Source: a marine gamma proteobacterium HTCC2089
GTDB taxonomy: Bacteria; Pseudomonadota; Gammaproteobacteria; Pseudomonadales; Azotimanducaceae
NCBI GenBank assembly: GCA_905182905.1
Contig: CAJJDH010000014.1
Span: 1-63,017 of the forward strand
Length of the DNA stretch: 63,017 nucleotides
Direction of reading: 5' to 3'
Each line of letters begins with the position of its first letter. Positions within the stretch are counted from its first letter, which is position 1. Under the pieces are notes generated by a model. The model was not told the origin of the DNA. It saw nothing but the letters and a program-made list of their open reading frames with translations, and made no database searches. Of this stretch, positions 35,078-44,049 are shown piece after piece. Position numbers and translations under genes: made by a program.

Positions 35078-35100
35078 GCGGGGGTATCCCCGCTTTTTTT
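35078..35100 (+). terminator. Rho-independent terminator of the thiolase gene
   Basis: GCGGGG (35078-35083) pairs with CCCCGC (35088-35093) around GTAT, followed by seven T residues. It is the clearest intrinsic terminator in the window and lies 44 bases after the thiolase stop. Confidence 0.9.
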
Positions 35101-35123
35101 GCACAGAAAACAATAGCTGTTAG

Positions 35124-35534
35124 TTATGCAATTTTCTTTGCGGAAGCGATTGTATCTTTTAGGAAATCACTGCGGTTAATCCAAATGATTTCACAAATAT
35201 ATATGGGCGAAGTGAGTAATAACCCTACCCAAAGACTAGCTTCAAACACTTTCCCTAAAGGAGTAACAAAAAGAAGAATCAAGTAGAAGAAGCAGCTTCC
35301 CATCATTACAAGAAAGGCGCTTCTTTCGTTCGCTATCAACCGATGCATCTCCCAAGTATTTCGGCGTAAATTTTTGATTCTCCTTCGCCTTCGTGCCTCG
35401 TACCGCCTAACATATTTTCTGAGCAACGCAAAAATATACTTAGATATTCTAGGAATAACCGACGCGAGCAAAATGAAAAGAGTGCCTTCAATCAACCACT
35501 CTGGTGTTAAAACCTTTTCAACTATGACATCCAT
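35124..35534 (-). CDS. Small membrane protein of unknown function
   Basis: I do not recognise a family. From the ATG at 35534 the product has 136 residues: a hydrophobic helix near residues 14-28, a strongly basic stretch RRYEARRRRRIKNLRR around 40-58, then two hydrophobic segments (LVMMGSCFFYLILLFV and SLWVGLLLTSPIYICEIIW). This start has AGAGGG upstream on the minus strand; the frame opens earlier, at 35594, without such a site. The positive stretch would face the cytoplasm. It is flanked by the thiolase terminator and a 340-base spacer and is more AT-rich than its neighbours. Confidence 0.55.
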   Translation of the reverse strand: MDVIVEKVLTPEWLIEGTLFILLASVIPRISKYIFALLRKYVRRYEARRRRRIKNLRRNTWEMHRLIANERSAFLVMMGSCFFYLILLFVTPLGKVFEASLWVGLLLTSPIYICEIIWINRSDFLKDTIASAKKIA

Positions 35535-35880
35535 AACGCGCCCTCTAGAACCCAGTTTACAAATTGAAAGTTTGGGAATTAGCGGCCTTAACATGAGCTG
35601 CTCTAATACTTAATGCTAAAACCACCACAAAGTAAAAACAGGTTAAACAGTTAGCGATAAATTTTAGAACCTCAAAGGACAATTGGTAGCGGCTTGGGGG
35701 CAAAAGGTAGGATTAACGCCCTGTCTCAGCAGCGAATAACCAGATTTCACGTTTAACATCGAACCTTAGCAACAAAGTATTCTTGATCCTTTATGGGTTA
35801 CGTGAGAAAGGCTGACGGCACCGGTTGGAACATATCTGCACCCCAATGCACGCCAGTAAGCTTGTTTCAATGTCAAAGCC

Positions 35881-36900
35881 ATGGTTTTATTTGCTCACAA
35901 CAGTCATCGACATAAGCGAGCGCCCGTGACCCTATCCAGTTTATTTCCGGCTATCAGCCAACGCCGTATTGCCACCAACGGCATCGAGTTAAATATTGCT
36001 GAACAAGGCGATACTTCAGCACCATTGATATTGCTACTCCACGGCTTTCCCGAGAGCTGGTACTCATGGCGCCACCAGTTTGCGCCTTTGGCAAACGCCG
36101 GTTATCACGTTGTAGCACCCGACATGCGCGGCTACGGCGACAGCGACAAGCCAGACGCCATTGACGGTTACAACCAAGTAGAAGTAGTGAACGACATCAT
36201 CGGCCTTATTCCAGCACTGGGTTATGAGACCGCCATTGTTATTGGCCACGACTGGGGTGCACCAACCGCATGGAGCTGCGCGCTCAACCACCCAGACAAA
36301 GTCACCGCTGTGGGCGCGCTCTCTGTGCCGTTTAGTCCTCGCGCTGACGTGCCGCCTTTGGATATGCTCAAGGTGATTTTCAAAGATAAGTTCTTTTATC
36401 AGCTCTACTTTCAAGAACCCGGCGTAGGAGAAGCAGAACTGGAAGCAGACGTGCGCGTAAGTTTGCGTAAGTTTTATCATATGGCCAGTGGGCAAATGGA
36501 TGTTGGCTTAATGCCAGACAAATCCGCCGACGCAGATTTGCTTTCGGACTTACCGGACCCTAACAAGATGGGTCCATGGCTAAGTGACGCCGACCTAGAC
36601 TTCTATGTGAATGAATTTACTAACAGTGGCTTTCGTGGTCCCCTTAACTATTATCGCAACCATAATCTAACTTGGTCACTGACCGAGGGTGCGCCTACTG
36701 AAATACATCAGCCTGCTTTGTTTGTTGCTGGCGATAGAGATGGCGTAATCGCAATGGCTGCGCTAGCGTTAGAAAACATGCCTAACCATGTTAAAGATCT
36801 GCGCACCAATGCCCTGATTCCCGGCGCAGGTCACTGGACTCAGCAGGAGGCTCCAGAAGCTACGAACGAATTCATATTGGACTGGTTAAAAGCCCTTTAG
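35881..36900 (+). CDS. Epoxide hydrolase-type alpha/beta-hydrolase
   Basis: A 339-residue alpha/beta-hydrolase with the epoxide hydrolase pattern: HGFPESW (54-60) for the oxyanion hole, GHDWGAPTAW with nucleophile Asp124, a charge-relay acid in AGDRDGV, and the catalytic His in GAGHWTQQEAP. It should open an epoxide to a diol through an aspartyl ester. The ATG at 35881 has no strong ribosome site; a GTG at 35926 would remove 15 basic residues before the conserved fold. It is 12 bases upstream of a pair of CoA-transferase genes and clearly in one operon with them. Confidence 0.9.
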   Translation: MVLFAHNSHRHKRAPVTLSSLFPAISQRRIATNGIELNIAEQGDTSAPLILLLHGFPESWYSWRHQFAPLANAGYHVVAPDMRGYGDSDKPDAIDGYNQVEVVNDIIGLIPALGYETAIVIGHDWGAPTAWSCALNHPDKVTAVGALSVPFSPRADVPPLDMLKVIFKDKFFYQLYFQEPGVGEAELEADVRVSLRKFYHMASGQMDVGLMPDKSADADLLSDLPDPNKMGPWLSDADLDFYVNEFTNSGFRGPLNYYRNHNLTWSLTEGAPTEIHQPALFVAGDRDGVIAMAALALENMPNHVKDLRTNALIPGAGHWTQQEAPEATNEFILDWLKAL

Positions 36901-36912
36901 TAAGGACAGCCA

Positions 36913-38091
36913 ATGCAGCCAGAGAACTCAGCCGATAGATCCACAGAGAATGCCTTTCAGAGCGGGCCTTTTGCTGGGTTAAATATTGTCGACGTATCCG
37001 GGACCGTTGCCACCAGCTATGCCTGCAAACTATTTGCCGACTACGGTGCAACCGTGACCAACGTGGAGCCTCCACGAGGGTTTCCAACACGTAGTTTGAA
37101 ACCATTTTTACCTACCCAGCTTTCAGCAACGCATCAACAACAGCGGCCAATCAGTGCTATGCACGGCTATTTGCATTGCAACAAAGCAAGTGTTGTTGGC
37201 GACCATAACAACTTAGCAGCAGAGCCTGCTGTGGGCGCAGCAGACCTAGTAGTCTTTGATCCGAAAACGCTACCCCACACGGACAGTTTGGCAGACATAA
37301 AAGTAAACACCTGCGCCATTAGCTGGTTTGGTTTAACCGGCCCCTACGCTCAATATCAAGGTTCTGACGGCGCGATTTATGCCTTGTCAGGATTTATGAA
37401 AGGCATAGGCGAAGAAGCCGGACCACCGATTATTCCCAGTGGCGTACAAGCACAAATTGTCGGCGGTCTCAGCGCCTTCAATGGCGCACTTGGTCATCTG
37501 TTAGGGCAACTTATGGGCAATCTGGAACAGCCCTTTGCATTGGATAACAGTATTTTGGAGGCCAACATGTGCCTAACCGATTTATTGGCAATCAATGCGT
37601 TCAATAAAAACCCACTACCGCCGCGCATGGGCATCAACCGATTTCCGCCCACTTATCCATTGGGTATTTGGCCGTGCAAAGACGGCTGGCTGGGTGTAAC
37701 CGCATTGACCCCAAGCCAATGGAAGGCGTTCTGCGAGCTGTTATCACTGGACGATTTTACTGATGTGAGTTTTTTCAATGCCAGCGTTAACCGCCTAGCA
37801 TCAGCGGACGTTATCGAACCAGCGATCATTCAGGCGCTTGCAACTTATAGCGCCGAGGAGCTTTTTCATAAAGGCCAAGCGCTGCGCATTCCTCTGGCTC
37901 GAGTACCAACAATGGAAGAGCTGTTTGCTGTAGATCAATATGTCAGCAGGCAGGCATTCAGTTCGATTTCTATGCATGACACAACCTTCCTCGCGCCGTC
38001 TATACCTTTTCGCCTATTTGCTACCCCGCCACACTTTGGCGGCAGAGTGGCAGCCCTTGGTGAGGACAACAGTACGCAGGCTAATGTATGA
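36913..38091 (+). CDS. Family III CoA-transferase-like subunit lacking the catalytic Asp
   Basis: A 392-residue CaiB/BaiF-fold protein (GLNIVDVSGTVATSYACKLFADYGATVTNVE). Where active members have GD-x3-G, this protein reads VQAQIVGGL, with Gln181 at the position of the nucleophile Asp177 of the next gene. The region between residues 50 and 100 is also divergent. It overlaps that next CoA-transferase gene by 4 bases (ATGA), so the two are likely made in equal amounts and form a heteromer. The BbsEF benzylsuccinate CoA-transferase is a known heteromeric precedent. A structural or regulatory role is inferred. Confidence 0.85.
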   Translation: MQPENSADRSTENAFQSGPFAGLNIVDVSGTVATSYACKLFADYGATVTNVEPPRGFPTRSLKPFLPTQLSATHQQQRPISAMHGYLHCNKASVVGDHNNLAAEPAVGAADLVVFDPKTLPHTDSLADIKVNTCAISWFGLTGPYAQYQGSDGAIYALSGFMKGIGEEAGPPIIPSGVQAQIVGGLSAFNGALGHLLGQLMGNLEQPFALDNSILEANMCLTDLLAINAFNKNPLPPRMGINRFPPTYPLGIWPCKDGWLGVTALTPSQWKAFCELLSLDDFTDVSFFNASVNRLASADVIEPAIIQALATYSAEELFHKGQALRIPLARVPTMEELFAVDQYVSRQAFSSISMHDTTFLAPSIPFRLFATPPHFGGRVAALGEDNSTQANV

Positions 38092-39317
38092 GCACAGACA
38101 AACTGCTTAACGGGCTGCGTATTATTGATTTATCTATGGGTTGGGCCGGCCCCTTAGCTGCAAGAAATTTGGCAGACATGGGAGCTCAGGTCATCAAAGT
38201 AGAGAGTTGCACGCACTTTGATTGGTGGCGTAGTTGGGAGGCCACACCCGAGTGGGTCGCAGACAACGGCGCAGAAAAGGCTCTGCCGTACCTTTCAGTA
38301 AACCGCAACAAATTAGACATCACACTCGATTTGGAAAGCCCAACAGGAAGACAGCTATTATTAGATCTGGTTGCCAAAGCTGACGCAGTGATAGAAAACT
38401 ACTCTGGCTCAGTTCTGCCCAAGTTAAAATTAGACTACCCCCACCTCAAAGCAGTGAACAACGAGCTAGTCATGGTCTCTATGCCAGCCTTCGGCAGCAC
38501 CGGGCCTTGGGCTAACTATCGCGCCTATGGCTCTACAGTGGAGCATTCATCTGGGCTACCACATCTCACGGGCAGCAGTCACCAACCGCCGACCATGCAA
38601 CACGTTGCATTAGGAGATGCTATTGGTGGGCTAAATGGCACCGCAGCACTACTCAGTGCTTTATGGCATAAGCAAAAAACCGGACGCGGTCAATTCGTCG
38701 ACCTAAGTCAGGTGGAATGTCTTATACCCTTGGGTGCTGAAGGTGTATTGCATCAATCAGTACACGGATCGCCGCCACCACGAAGAGGTAATGATCACCC
38801 AGATTTTTCACCCCACGGCGTTTACCCCTGTGAAGGTGAAGATCAATGGATATTGATTCAAATTAGCAGCGAAGAGCAATGGCTGGCGTTACAAGGCGTA
38901 TGCGCGCATTTGGGTCGGTTCGGCAATAACGAAGAGCGCGTAACACACCGCGCTGAATTAGATAAAACCTTGGCGCAATGGACATCCAATCAACACAGCA
39001 CAGTACTTATGCAGCAACTACAAAGCGCAGGTATTACAGCTGCAACATTGCACAATGGCTTAAGCTTATTGGAAGACGAACACCTTCACGCTCGCGGATA
39101 TATGCAGTGGTTAGATAGAGCTTTTGTAGGCAAACAACCTCACCCGTCTTTACCTTTCCGCAACGGCAAAAAAGCGTCTCCACTGAACAATCCAGCGCCC
39201 ACATTGGGCCAACATAACAAACAGGTACTGGGTGGCATATTGGGCTTAGACGATACCGAACTGGAGCAGCTGCAACTGGACGGCATTATTGGCAATAAGC
39301 CCACCTTGCCTATCTAG
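38088..39317 (+). CDS. Family III CoA-transferase, catalytic partner
   Basis: A 409-residue CaiB/BaiF-fold enzyme. LRIIDLSMGWAGPLAARNLADMGAQVIKVES opens the fold, LSVNRNKLDITLDL and FGSTGPWANYRAYGSTVEHSSG follow, and Asp177 in ALGDAIGGLNG is the catalytic residue. It should transfer CoA to or from an organic acid. It is translationally coupled to the Asp-less homologue upstream and is third in the epoxide hydrolase operon. Acid substrate and CoA donor are unknown. Confidence 0.9.
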   Translation: MSTDKLLNGLRIIDLSMGWAGPLAARNLADMGAQVIKVESCTHFDWWRSWEATPEWVADNGAEKALPYLSVNRNKLDITLDLESPTGRQLLLDLVAKADAVIENYSGSVLPKLKLDYPHLKAVNNELVMVSMPAFGSTGPWANYRAYGSTVEHSSGLPHLTGSSHQPPTMQHVALGDAIGGLNGTAALLSALWHKQKTGRGQFVDLSQVECLIPLGAEGVLHQSVHGSPPPRRGNDHPDFSPHGVYPCEGEDQWILIQISSEEQWLALQGVCAHLGRFGNNEERVTHRAELDKTLAQWTSNQHSTVLMQQLQSAGITAATLHNGLSLLEDEHLHARGYMQWLDRAFVGKQPHPSLPFRNGKKASPLNNPAPTLGQHNKQVLGGILGLDDTELEQLQLDGIIGNKPTLPI

Positions 39318-39367
39318 TTGGCCATCTATCCAAAAAGCAAACGCGCTTACGCACCAATGCCCCTATA

Positions 39368-40471
39368 CTAGGGCGCCATATCCAGCAGTTCTTTGAAACC
39401 TGAAGGCTGGTGCGGTCCCACTATCAACTGCTCAAGCACGCCGTGTCCTTCACGCTCACCCAAGTCTCCACGCATAGTCACCGTTGAGATTGCTTGTATG
39501 TGCAGTGTCATGGCGTCATCAATTTCACTGAGCACATATTCCTCATACACGGATGCAGGACCACCATGATAAAGCCCATGGGGGAACGTTGGGTGACCGT
39601 AACCTACTCCTTTCATATACCAGTGAAACCGTGGCGACATGGTGATGTTCACCTCGCCTCCGCCCCGGCGTTGAAACGAAATGAGCGCTTTAGCGGCATG
39701 ACGAGTGCCGGGTATAAAAGTCAGATCTGAGGAAACCTTGCGCATAGTCTCTGCCTGCGCACCAGCGCCAAGTGGAATGAATACGCCGTCTGTGTTCCAA
39801 GGAAATCCGTCTGCATCATCGTTCAGGTGGTAAAGGCTGACAGCATCCGGCCAATTGATGGGTGCCCATAGCCAGTAGAATTGGTTCATTGGCAAACCTT
39901 GGGGGTTAGCTTGCGCATCTGCCATACCTACAGGCCGAATACCCCACGACCGGTCGCGTGTGCCCAGCCAATTCTCTGGGGTGACGTTTATCAATGTACC
40001 TTGATGCTTAATCCAACCCACCCAACTGCCATTTTGAGTAAGACGGGTGTAATCCATAAATATCTGCGCGCCATTGCGCCTGGTAAAACGCGGTTCTTCT
40101 TGGGCCGGTGCGCGACCAGTAAAGAGCAAGTCTGCTTCCATACCATGTTCGGGTGAATCAATAACAATACGCAGCTGATTTAGAGCTTCTACTACTTCAA
40201 CAGATATTCCTTCCACGTGGGTATTCATGCGCTCCATACCCAAAGCCCGAGATGACAAAAGGTTGTGTTGTACCCCATTTCGGATAAATGAAAACCCAGC
40301 GTCTATAACATCTAATTGAGGGTAAACACCCATGCCCAAAGCAAAGAACAAATCCTCTTCTTTGTGGTAACCATTGAAGAAGTAGCGGTCATAAAAATTG
40401 CGGCTCTGGCCTGCATAAGCAATGGGTTCAGGGTTTTGGTGTATGGGGTAATCGTCGGCTTTAGATAACAT
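39368..40471 (-). CDS. Protein of unknown function, possibly CrtC/AttH-like
   Basis: I do not recognise this 367-residue protein with certainty. It has no signal peptide, is beta-strand rich and aromatic-rich, and contains GTRDRSWGIRPVG (about 170-182) and MNQFYWLWAPINW. The RDRSWG-type segment and layout recall the double lipocalin-like CrtC/AttH group (hydroxyneurosporene hydratase and relatives), which hydrate isoprenoid double bonds. That is a tentative impression, not a firm homology. It stands alone on the minus strand between the CoA-transferase operon and the P450 operon. Confidence 0.5.
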   Translation of the reverse strand: MLSKADDYPIHQNPEPIAYAGQSRNFYDRYFFNGYHKEEDLFFALGMGVYPQLDVIDAGFSFIRNGVQHNLLSSRALGMERMNTHVEGISVEVVEALNQLRIVIDSPEHGMEADLLFTGRAPAQEEPRFTRRNGAQIFMDYTRLTQNGSWVGWIKHQGTLINVTPENWLGTRDRSWGIRPVGMADAQANPQGLPMNQFYWLWAPINWPDAVSLYHLNDDADGFPWNTDGVFIPLGAGAQAETMRKVSSDLTFIPGTRHAAKALISFQRRGGGEVNITMSPRFHWYMKGVGYGHPTFPHGLYHGGPASVYEEYVLSEIDDAMTLHIQAISTVTMRGDLGEREGHGVLEQLIVGPHQPSGFKELLDMAP

Positions 40472-40666
40472 GTCAGCCCTCTCCTGCTATAACTCGTAAA
40501 CAAAGATTGTAGCCCTATTTCTTGCTCGGCAAACACCTATATAAGCTAATGAAATACCGTCGGTAATGCTTATTGCCAAATCTAGCAACCTCGTTTAGCT
40601 TTCTAGCTCCGCTCGAGTACTGTTAGAACAGCAGTGCCCGGGTAAAATAACAACTAGGAAATTTCT

Positions 40667-41161
40667 ATGCGCACTCTAACTATTGGCCTCATTACACTAA
40701 TCGCCTCGCTTTCAGCCCAACTTTCCTTTGCAGATGGTCACCTACAAAGCGAGAAAGCCGGCATTGCTAGCTTGTCGTGGATGACTGGCAGTTGGAGCGG
40801 CGCCATGGGGCCAGGAACGTTAGAAGAAAACTGGACCCAAGCAAAGTCTGGCAGTATCGCATCGCTGGTCAGACTGACTACACCCCAAGGCACCGGTATG
40901 GTCGAGATCGTCAACATTGAGGAAGCAGAAGGCACCCTCGTACTGCACCTACAGCAATGGGGCCCCGGCTTTACAGCTTTGGCACCGGCACAAAAAATGC
41001 TTGTTGAGACAACTGGTGAGCACACCATTACCTTCAAAGCAGTAACCCCTGGTGGTCTTAAGCAATTAACCTACAGCCGACCTGGGGACGATGAATTTGA
41101 AGTCTCAGGCGTTACTGCAGAAGACCAAAGTTTCACCATTAAAATGACCCCTATTCAATAA
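40667..41161 (+). CDS. DUF6265 secreted protein
   Basis: A 164-residue protein with a signal peptide (MRTLTIGLITLIASLSAQLSFADG, cleavage after SFA) and a DUF6265 domain starting ASLSWMTGSWSG and ENWTQAKSGS, followed by beta strands. Members are small, lipocalin-like beta-sheet proteins of unknown function. It is first of a probable three-gene run with a phosphotriesterase-like hydrolase (66-base gap) and a cytochrome P450. Confidence 0.75.
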   Translation: MRTLTIGLITLIASLSAQLSFADGHLQSEKAGIASLSWMTGSWSGAMGPGTLEENWTQAKSGSIASLVRLTTPQGTGMVEIVNIEEAEGTLVLHLQQWGPGFTALAPAQKMLVETTGEHTITFKAVTPGGLKQLTYSRPGDDEFEVSGVTAEDQSFTIKMTPIQ

Positions 41162-41227
41162 GCTTTTCAGTAGGATCCTTAAAAAGGATTCTTCCGTAAG
41201 TTTTATAATAAACAGGAGACTACTAAG

Positions 41228-42181
41228 ATGACTCAGATCAATAGCGTCCTAGGACCCATAGACAGCAGTGATCTTGGTTTTACCCTAATGCACGAGCACG
41301 TCATGGTGGCGGCGAGTGGGCTATCTAAGAGCTACCCTGACTTACTCGGACCGAACCGTGAAGAGCGGGCCATCGCCTGCCTGCAAAAGGCCAAGGCCGC
41401 GGGCATCAATACCTTATTAGATGCCACCACCTTTGATTTAGGTCGCGATCCTGAGCTGCTGCGCCATGTTGCAGCAGAGTCTGGAGTGAACCTCATCAAT
41501 GTCACCGGCTGGTGGCTAGATGTGCCGCGCTTTATGCTAGGGGTTGGCGCTAATCAAATGGCGGATGAATTTATCCGCGATATCAATGAAGGCTTTCGCG
41601 GCACCGACATCAAGGCGGGCATGCTCAAGTGCGCGGCTGACTTTGAAGGTGTCACACCGCCGCTAGAAACCATGGCTCGGGCAGTAGCGCGAGCTCACCT
41701 GCAAACCGGTGTGCCGATAATGGTGCACTCCTACCCCACCGGCCACGTAGCCAGACGCCAAATTGAAATATTTAAAGAAGAGGGCGTGGACCTTACCCGG
41801 GTGAAAATTGATCACAGCAACGATACGACAGACACTGAGTATTTGAAGTGGATTTTGGATCAGGGTTGCTTCTTGGGCTTAGACCGCTATCCAGGACGTC
41901 TAGTCAGCCCACACATGCGCACAGTGACCCTCAAACGTTTAATGGATATGGGTTACGGGGAGCGTCTGTGCCCTTCCCACGACTGTATTTGCCTGCACAT
42001 TCATAACGAGCAGCCCGATGGCAGTATTCCCGAGGAGCACGCGTTCACTGCCAGTAACCCAGATCAGTATTTATATATGCACCGGCATGTTATCCCCTCG
42101 CTGTTAGAAATGGGCGCAAGCCAGGCTGATATAGATATGCTGTTTATCGACAATCCACGACGACTCTTTGAAGGGACCTAG
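41228..42181 (+). CDS. Phosphotriesterase-family metal hydrolase
   Basis: A 317-residue amidohydrolase-superfamily TIM barrel of the phosphotriesterase group. His22 and His24 in MHEHV form the first metal motif; KCAAD near residue 137 carries the probable carboxylated bridging Lys; further ligands are in MVHSYPTGH, KIDHSND and SHDCICLH. Family members include lactonases, aryldialkylphosphatases and esterases. Context with a P450 suggests a lactone or ester intermediate of catabolism rather than organophosphates (inference). Confidence 0.88.
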   Translation: MTQINSVLGPIDSSDLGFTLMHEHVMVAASGLSKSYPDLLGPNREERAIACLQKAKAAGINTLLDATTFDLGRDPELLRHVAAESGVNLINVTGWWLDVPRFMLGVGANQMADEFIRDINEGFRGTDIKAGMLKCAADFEGVTPPLETMARAVARAHLQTGVPIMVHSYPTGHVARRQIEIFKEEGVDLTRVKIDHSNDTTDTEYLKWILDQGCFLGLDRYPGRLVSPHMRTVTLKRLMDMGYGERLCPSHDCICLHIHNEQPDGSIPEEHAFTASNPDQYLYMHRHVIPSLLEMGASQADIDMLFIDNPRRLFEGT

Positions 42182-42216
42182 TCTCCAGCTACCAGACCCA
42201 CATTGGACTTACATAA

Positions 42217-43416
42217 ATGCTAATCGACTTACTTAACCCAGCCACCTTTGCCAACGGTCATCCTCACAAAGAATATGAGTGGCTGCGCGAAAACGATCCA
42301 GTTCATTGGCATGAAGAGCCCAATGGCCCGGGCTTTTGGGCACTAACGAGATACGAAGATGTAGCTGCCAGCGGTCGGGATGCAAAAACATTTTCTTCCG
42401 AACCTACCATCATGATCACAGATCCTGAAGCCGGCACAGCACTGGCCATGGACGACGACCACAAAATGATGCTGATGATGGACCCACCACAACATACCCA
42501 ATTCAGGAGATTGATCAGCCGGGAATTTACTCGAGGGCCCGCCGCAGACCTACGACCGCGCATACAGGAGCTAACCAAGAGCATTCTCAACGCGCTGCCT
42601 GAAGGCAAAGGCGAAGTAGACTTTGTCTCAGCCGTGGCAGGCGAACTGCCCTCGGCGGTAATTGCCGATCTCATGGGCATCCCATTAGATGATGGGCGCA
42701 AACTCTACGCTCTAACCGAAATTCTTCACACCTCCCCTGAAGCTTTGCCCAAAGGCGCCATGGCCCAGGCAGGCGCAGATATGTTCGCTTATGCAGCCAA
42801 AGTGTTTGAAGAGAAAAATAAAAAACCTGGTGAGGATCTGGCTACCCAAATTGTTCAAGCAGAAGTAGACGGCTATAAATTGGATTTATTAGATTTCCAA
42901 CTGTTCTTTATGTTGCTGATTGATGCGGGCGGCGATACCACCCGCAACCTGGTTAGCGGCGGCCTCGAAAGATTAGTCAACCAACCCGAAACACTAAACA
43001 GGTTGAGGGCAGACTTTAGTTTGATCCCAAGCGCCAGAGACGAAATGCTGCGCACGGTTTGCCCTGTCACCTACATGCGCAGAACGGCGACAACGGATAC
43101 ACAGCTAGGCGACAAAAAAATTGCCAGCGGTGACAAGGTAGTACGTTACTTCGCCGCAGCAAACCATGACCCACGCAAATTCGACAACCCACAAGACTTC
43201 GATATCTCCAGAACAGACAATGCGCAAATTGCCTTCGGTACAGGGACACACGTGTGCCTAGGGCAGCATATTGCCAGAGTGGAAATAGACTGTATGTTTG
43301 AAGCACTGCTAGGTCAGCTGCATGACATAAAAATCATTGAGCCACCTGAATGGCTAGCATCGAACTTTATCTCCGGCATCAAGAGCATGCCAATCAGCTA
43401 CACAAAAACAGAATAA
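42217..43416 (+). CDS. Cytochrome P450 (CYP125/CYP142-like clan)
   Basis: A 399-residue soluble bacterial P450. The heme ligand is Cys347 in FGTGTHVCLG, the I-helix has DAGGDTTRN with the acid-Thr pair for O2 activation, and the ExxR motif is in DEMLR. The overall pattern (PPQHTQFRRLISREF, IVQAEVDGYKL, final FISGIKSMPISY) resembles the CYP125/142/124 group that hydroxylates the terminal methyl of sterol or methyl-branched lipid chains. Reductase and ferredoxin partners are not encoded nearby. The 3' end overlaps the remnant DUF1223 gene. Confidence 0.88.
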   Translation: MLIDLLNPATFANGHPHKEYEWLRENDPVHWHEEPNGPGFWALTRYEDVAASGRDAKTFSSEPTIMITDPEAGTALAMDDDHKMMLMMDPPQHTQFRRLISREFTRGPAADLRPRIQELTKSILNALPEGKGEVDFVSAVAGELPSAVIADLMGIPLDDGRKLYALTEILHTSPEALPKGAMAQAGADMFAYAAKVFEEKNKKPGEDLATQIVQAEVDGYKLDLLDFQLFFMLLIDAGGDTTRNLVSGGLERLVNQPETLNRLRADFSLIPSARDEMLRTVCPVTYMRRTATTDTQLGDKKIASGDKVVRYFAAANHDPRKFDNPQDFDISRTDNAQIAFGTGTHVCLGQHIARVEIDCMFEALLGQLHDIKIIEPPEWLASNFISGIKSMPISYTKTE

Positions 43417-43873
43417 TCCGCACCACGGCTGCGCCACTCCTGATCATCTAATATCAAGCCTGAAGTGTAAGTAGACATATACTGTTAGCGCCCACATAGC
43501 GTTGCCGGTGACTAAACGCTGATTTAGCAAACCCATCGTCCCAACCCAGATAACCCCAATAGTACACGTGAAAGTCTACCGGCACCAAGCGCTTCCACAA
43601 ATCTGCATCAGTTTTCAAACTGGTTAACCAAGCATCTGCAGGCGGACAGCTGCTACAGCCCTCGGAGGTATAAAGTTCAATAAGGGCAACCTGATTAGCC
43701 GAGGACTGAATTACTTTGGCAGGAGGCGACGTTATGTTTGTTGCTAATGTACTAACAGCATTTGTAGTCGCAGCGGTTACAGGTAGAGCAAGAGAAAACA
43801 GAAAAAAGATCAAAGCAAATAGGGACAGTGGCCTACGCGCAGGAAAACTAAGCGCCAACAATTCATCTCTCAC
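43398..43873 (-). pseudogene. DUF1223 thioredoxin-like gene, frameshifted and 3'-truncated
   Basis: From a GTG at 43873 the frame encodes a signal-anchor-like segment (LSLFALIFFLFSLALPVTAA) and the DUF1223 core ELYTSEGCSSCPPADAW, then VDFHVYYWGYLGWDD and FSHRQRYVGAN, and stops at 43454. Typical DUF1223 proteins continue with a YTPxxVxxGxEWR stretch. That stretch is present here in another frame (STYTSGLILDDQEWRSRG) from about 43481 to the stop at 43398, so a frameshift lies near 43475-43485. The rest of the C-terminal domain is missing and the remnant runs into the P450 3' end. A sequencing or assembly error is the alternative for the frameshift. Confidence 0.75.
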
Positions 43874-44049
43874 AATCCACTCCCAAAAGCTAAGGCCTTC
43901 GGATCATAGCAAACTGACCAGCTCAGTCTGCATAGGTTTGTACTTAATCATTACGAATTGTTAGATAGTTTTAGAATAAACCTACAGCTTAACCATCAAT
44001 CGAGAAAACGCTGCCTTTCAGCAACACAGCGCCTAACTAGAGGTGTTTC

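Noticed and set aside
41170..41195. Inverted repeat AGGATCCTT / AAGGATTCTT after the DUF6265 gene
   Set aside because: The stem needs G-T pairs, lacks a T-tract, and lies inside a probable operon.
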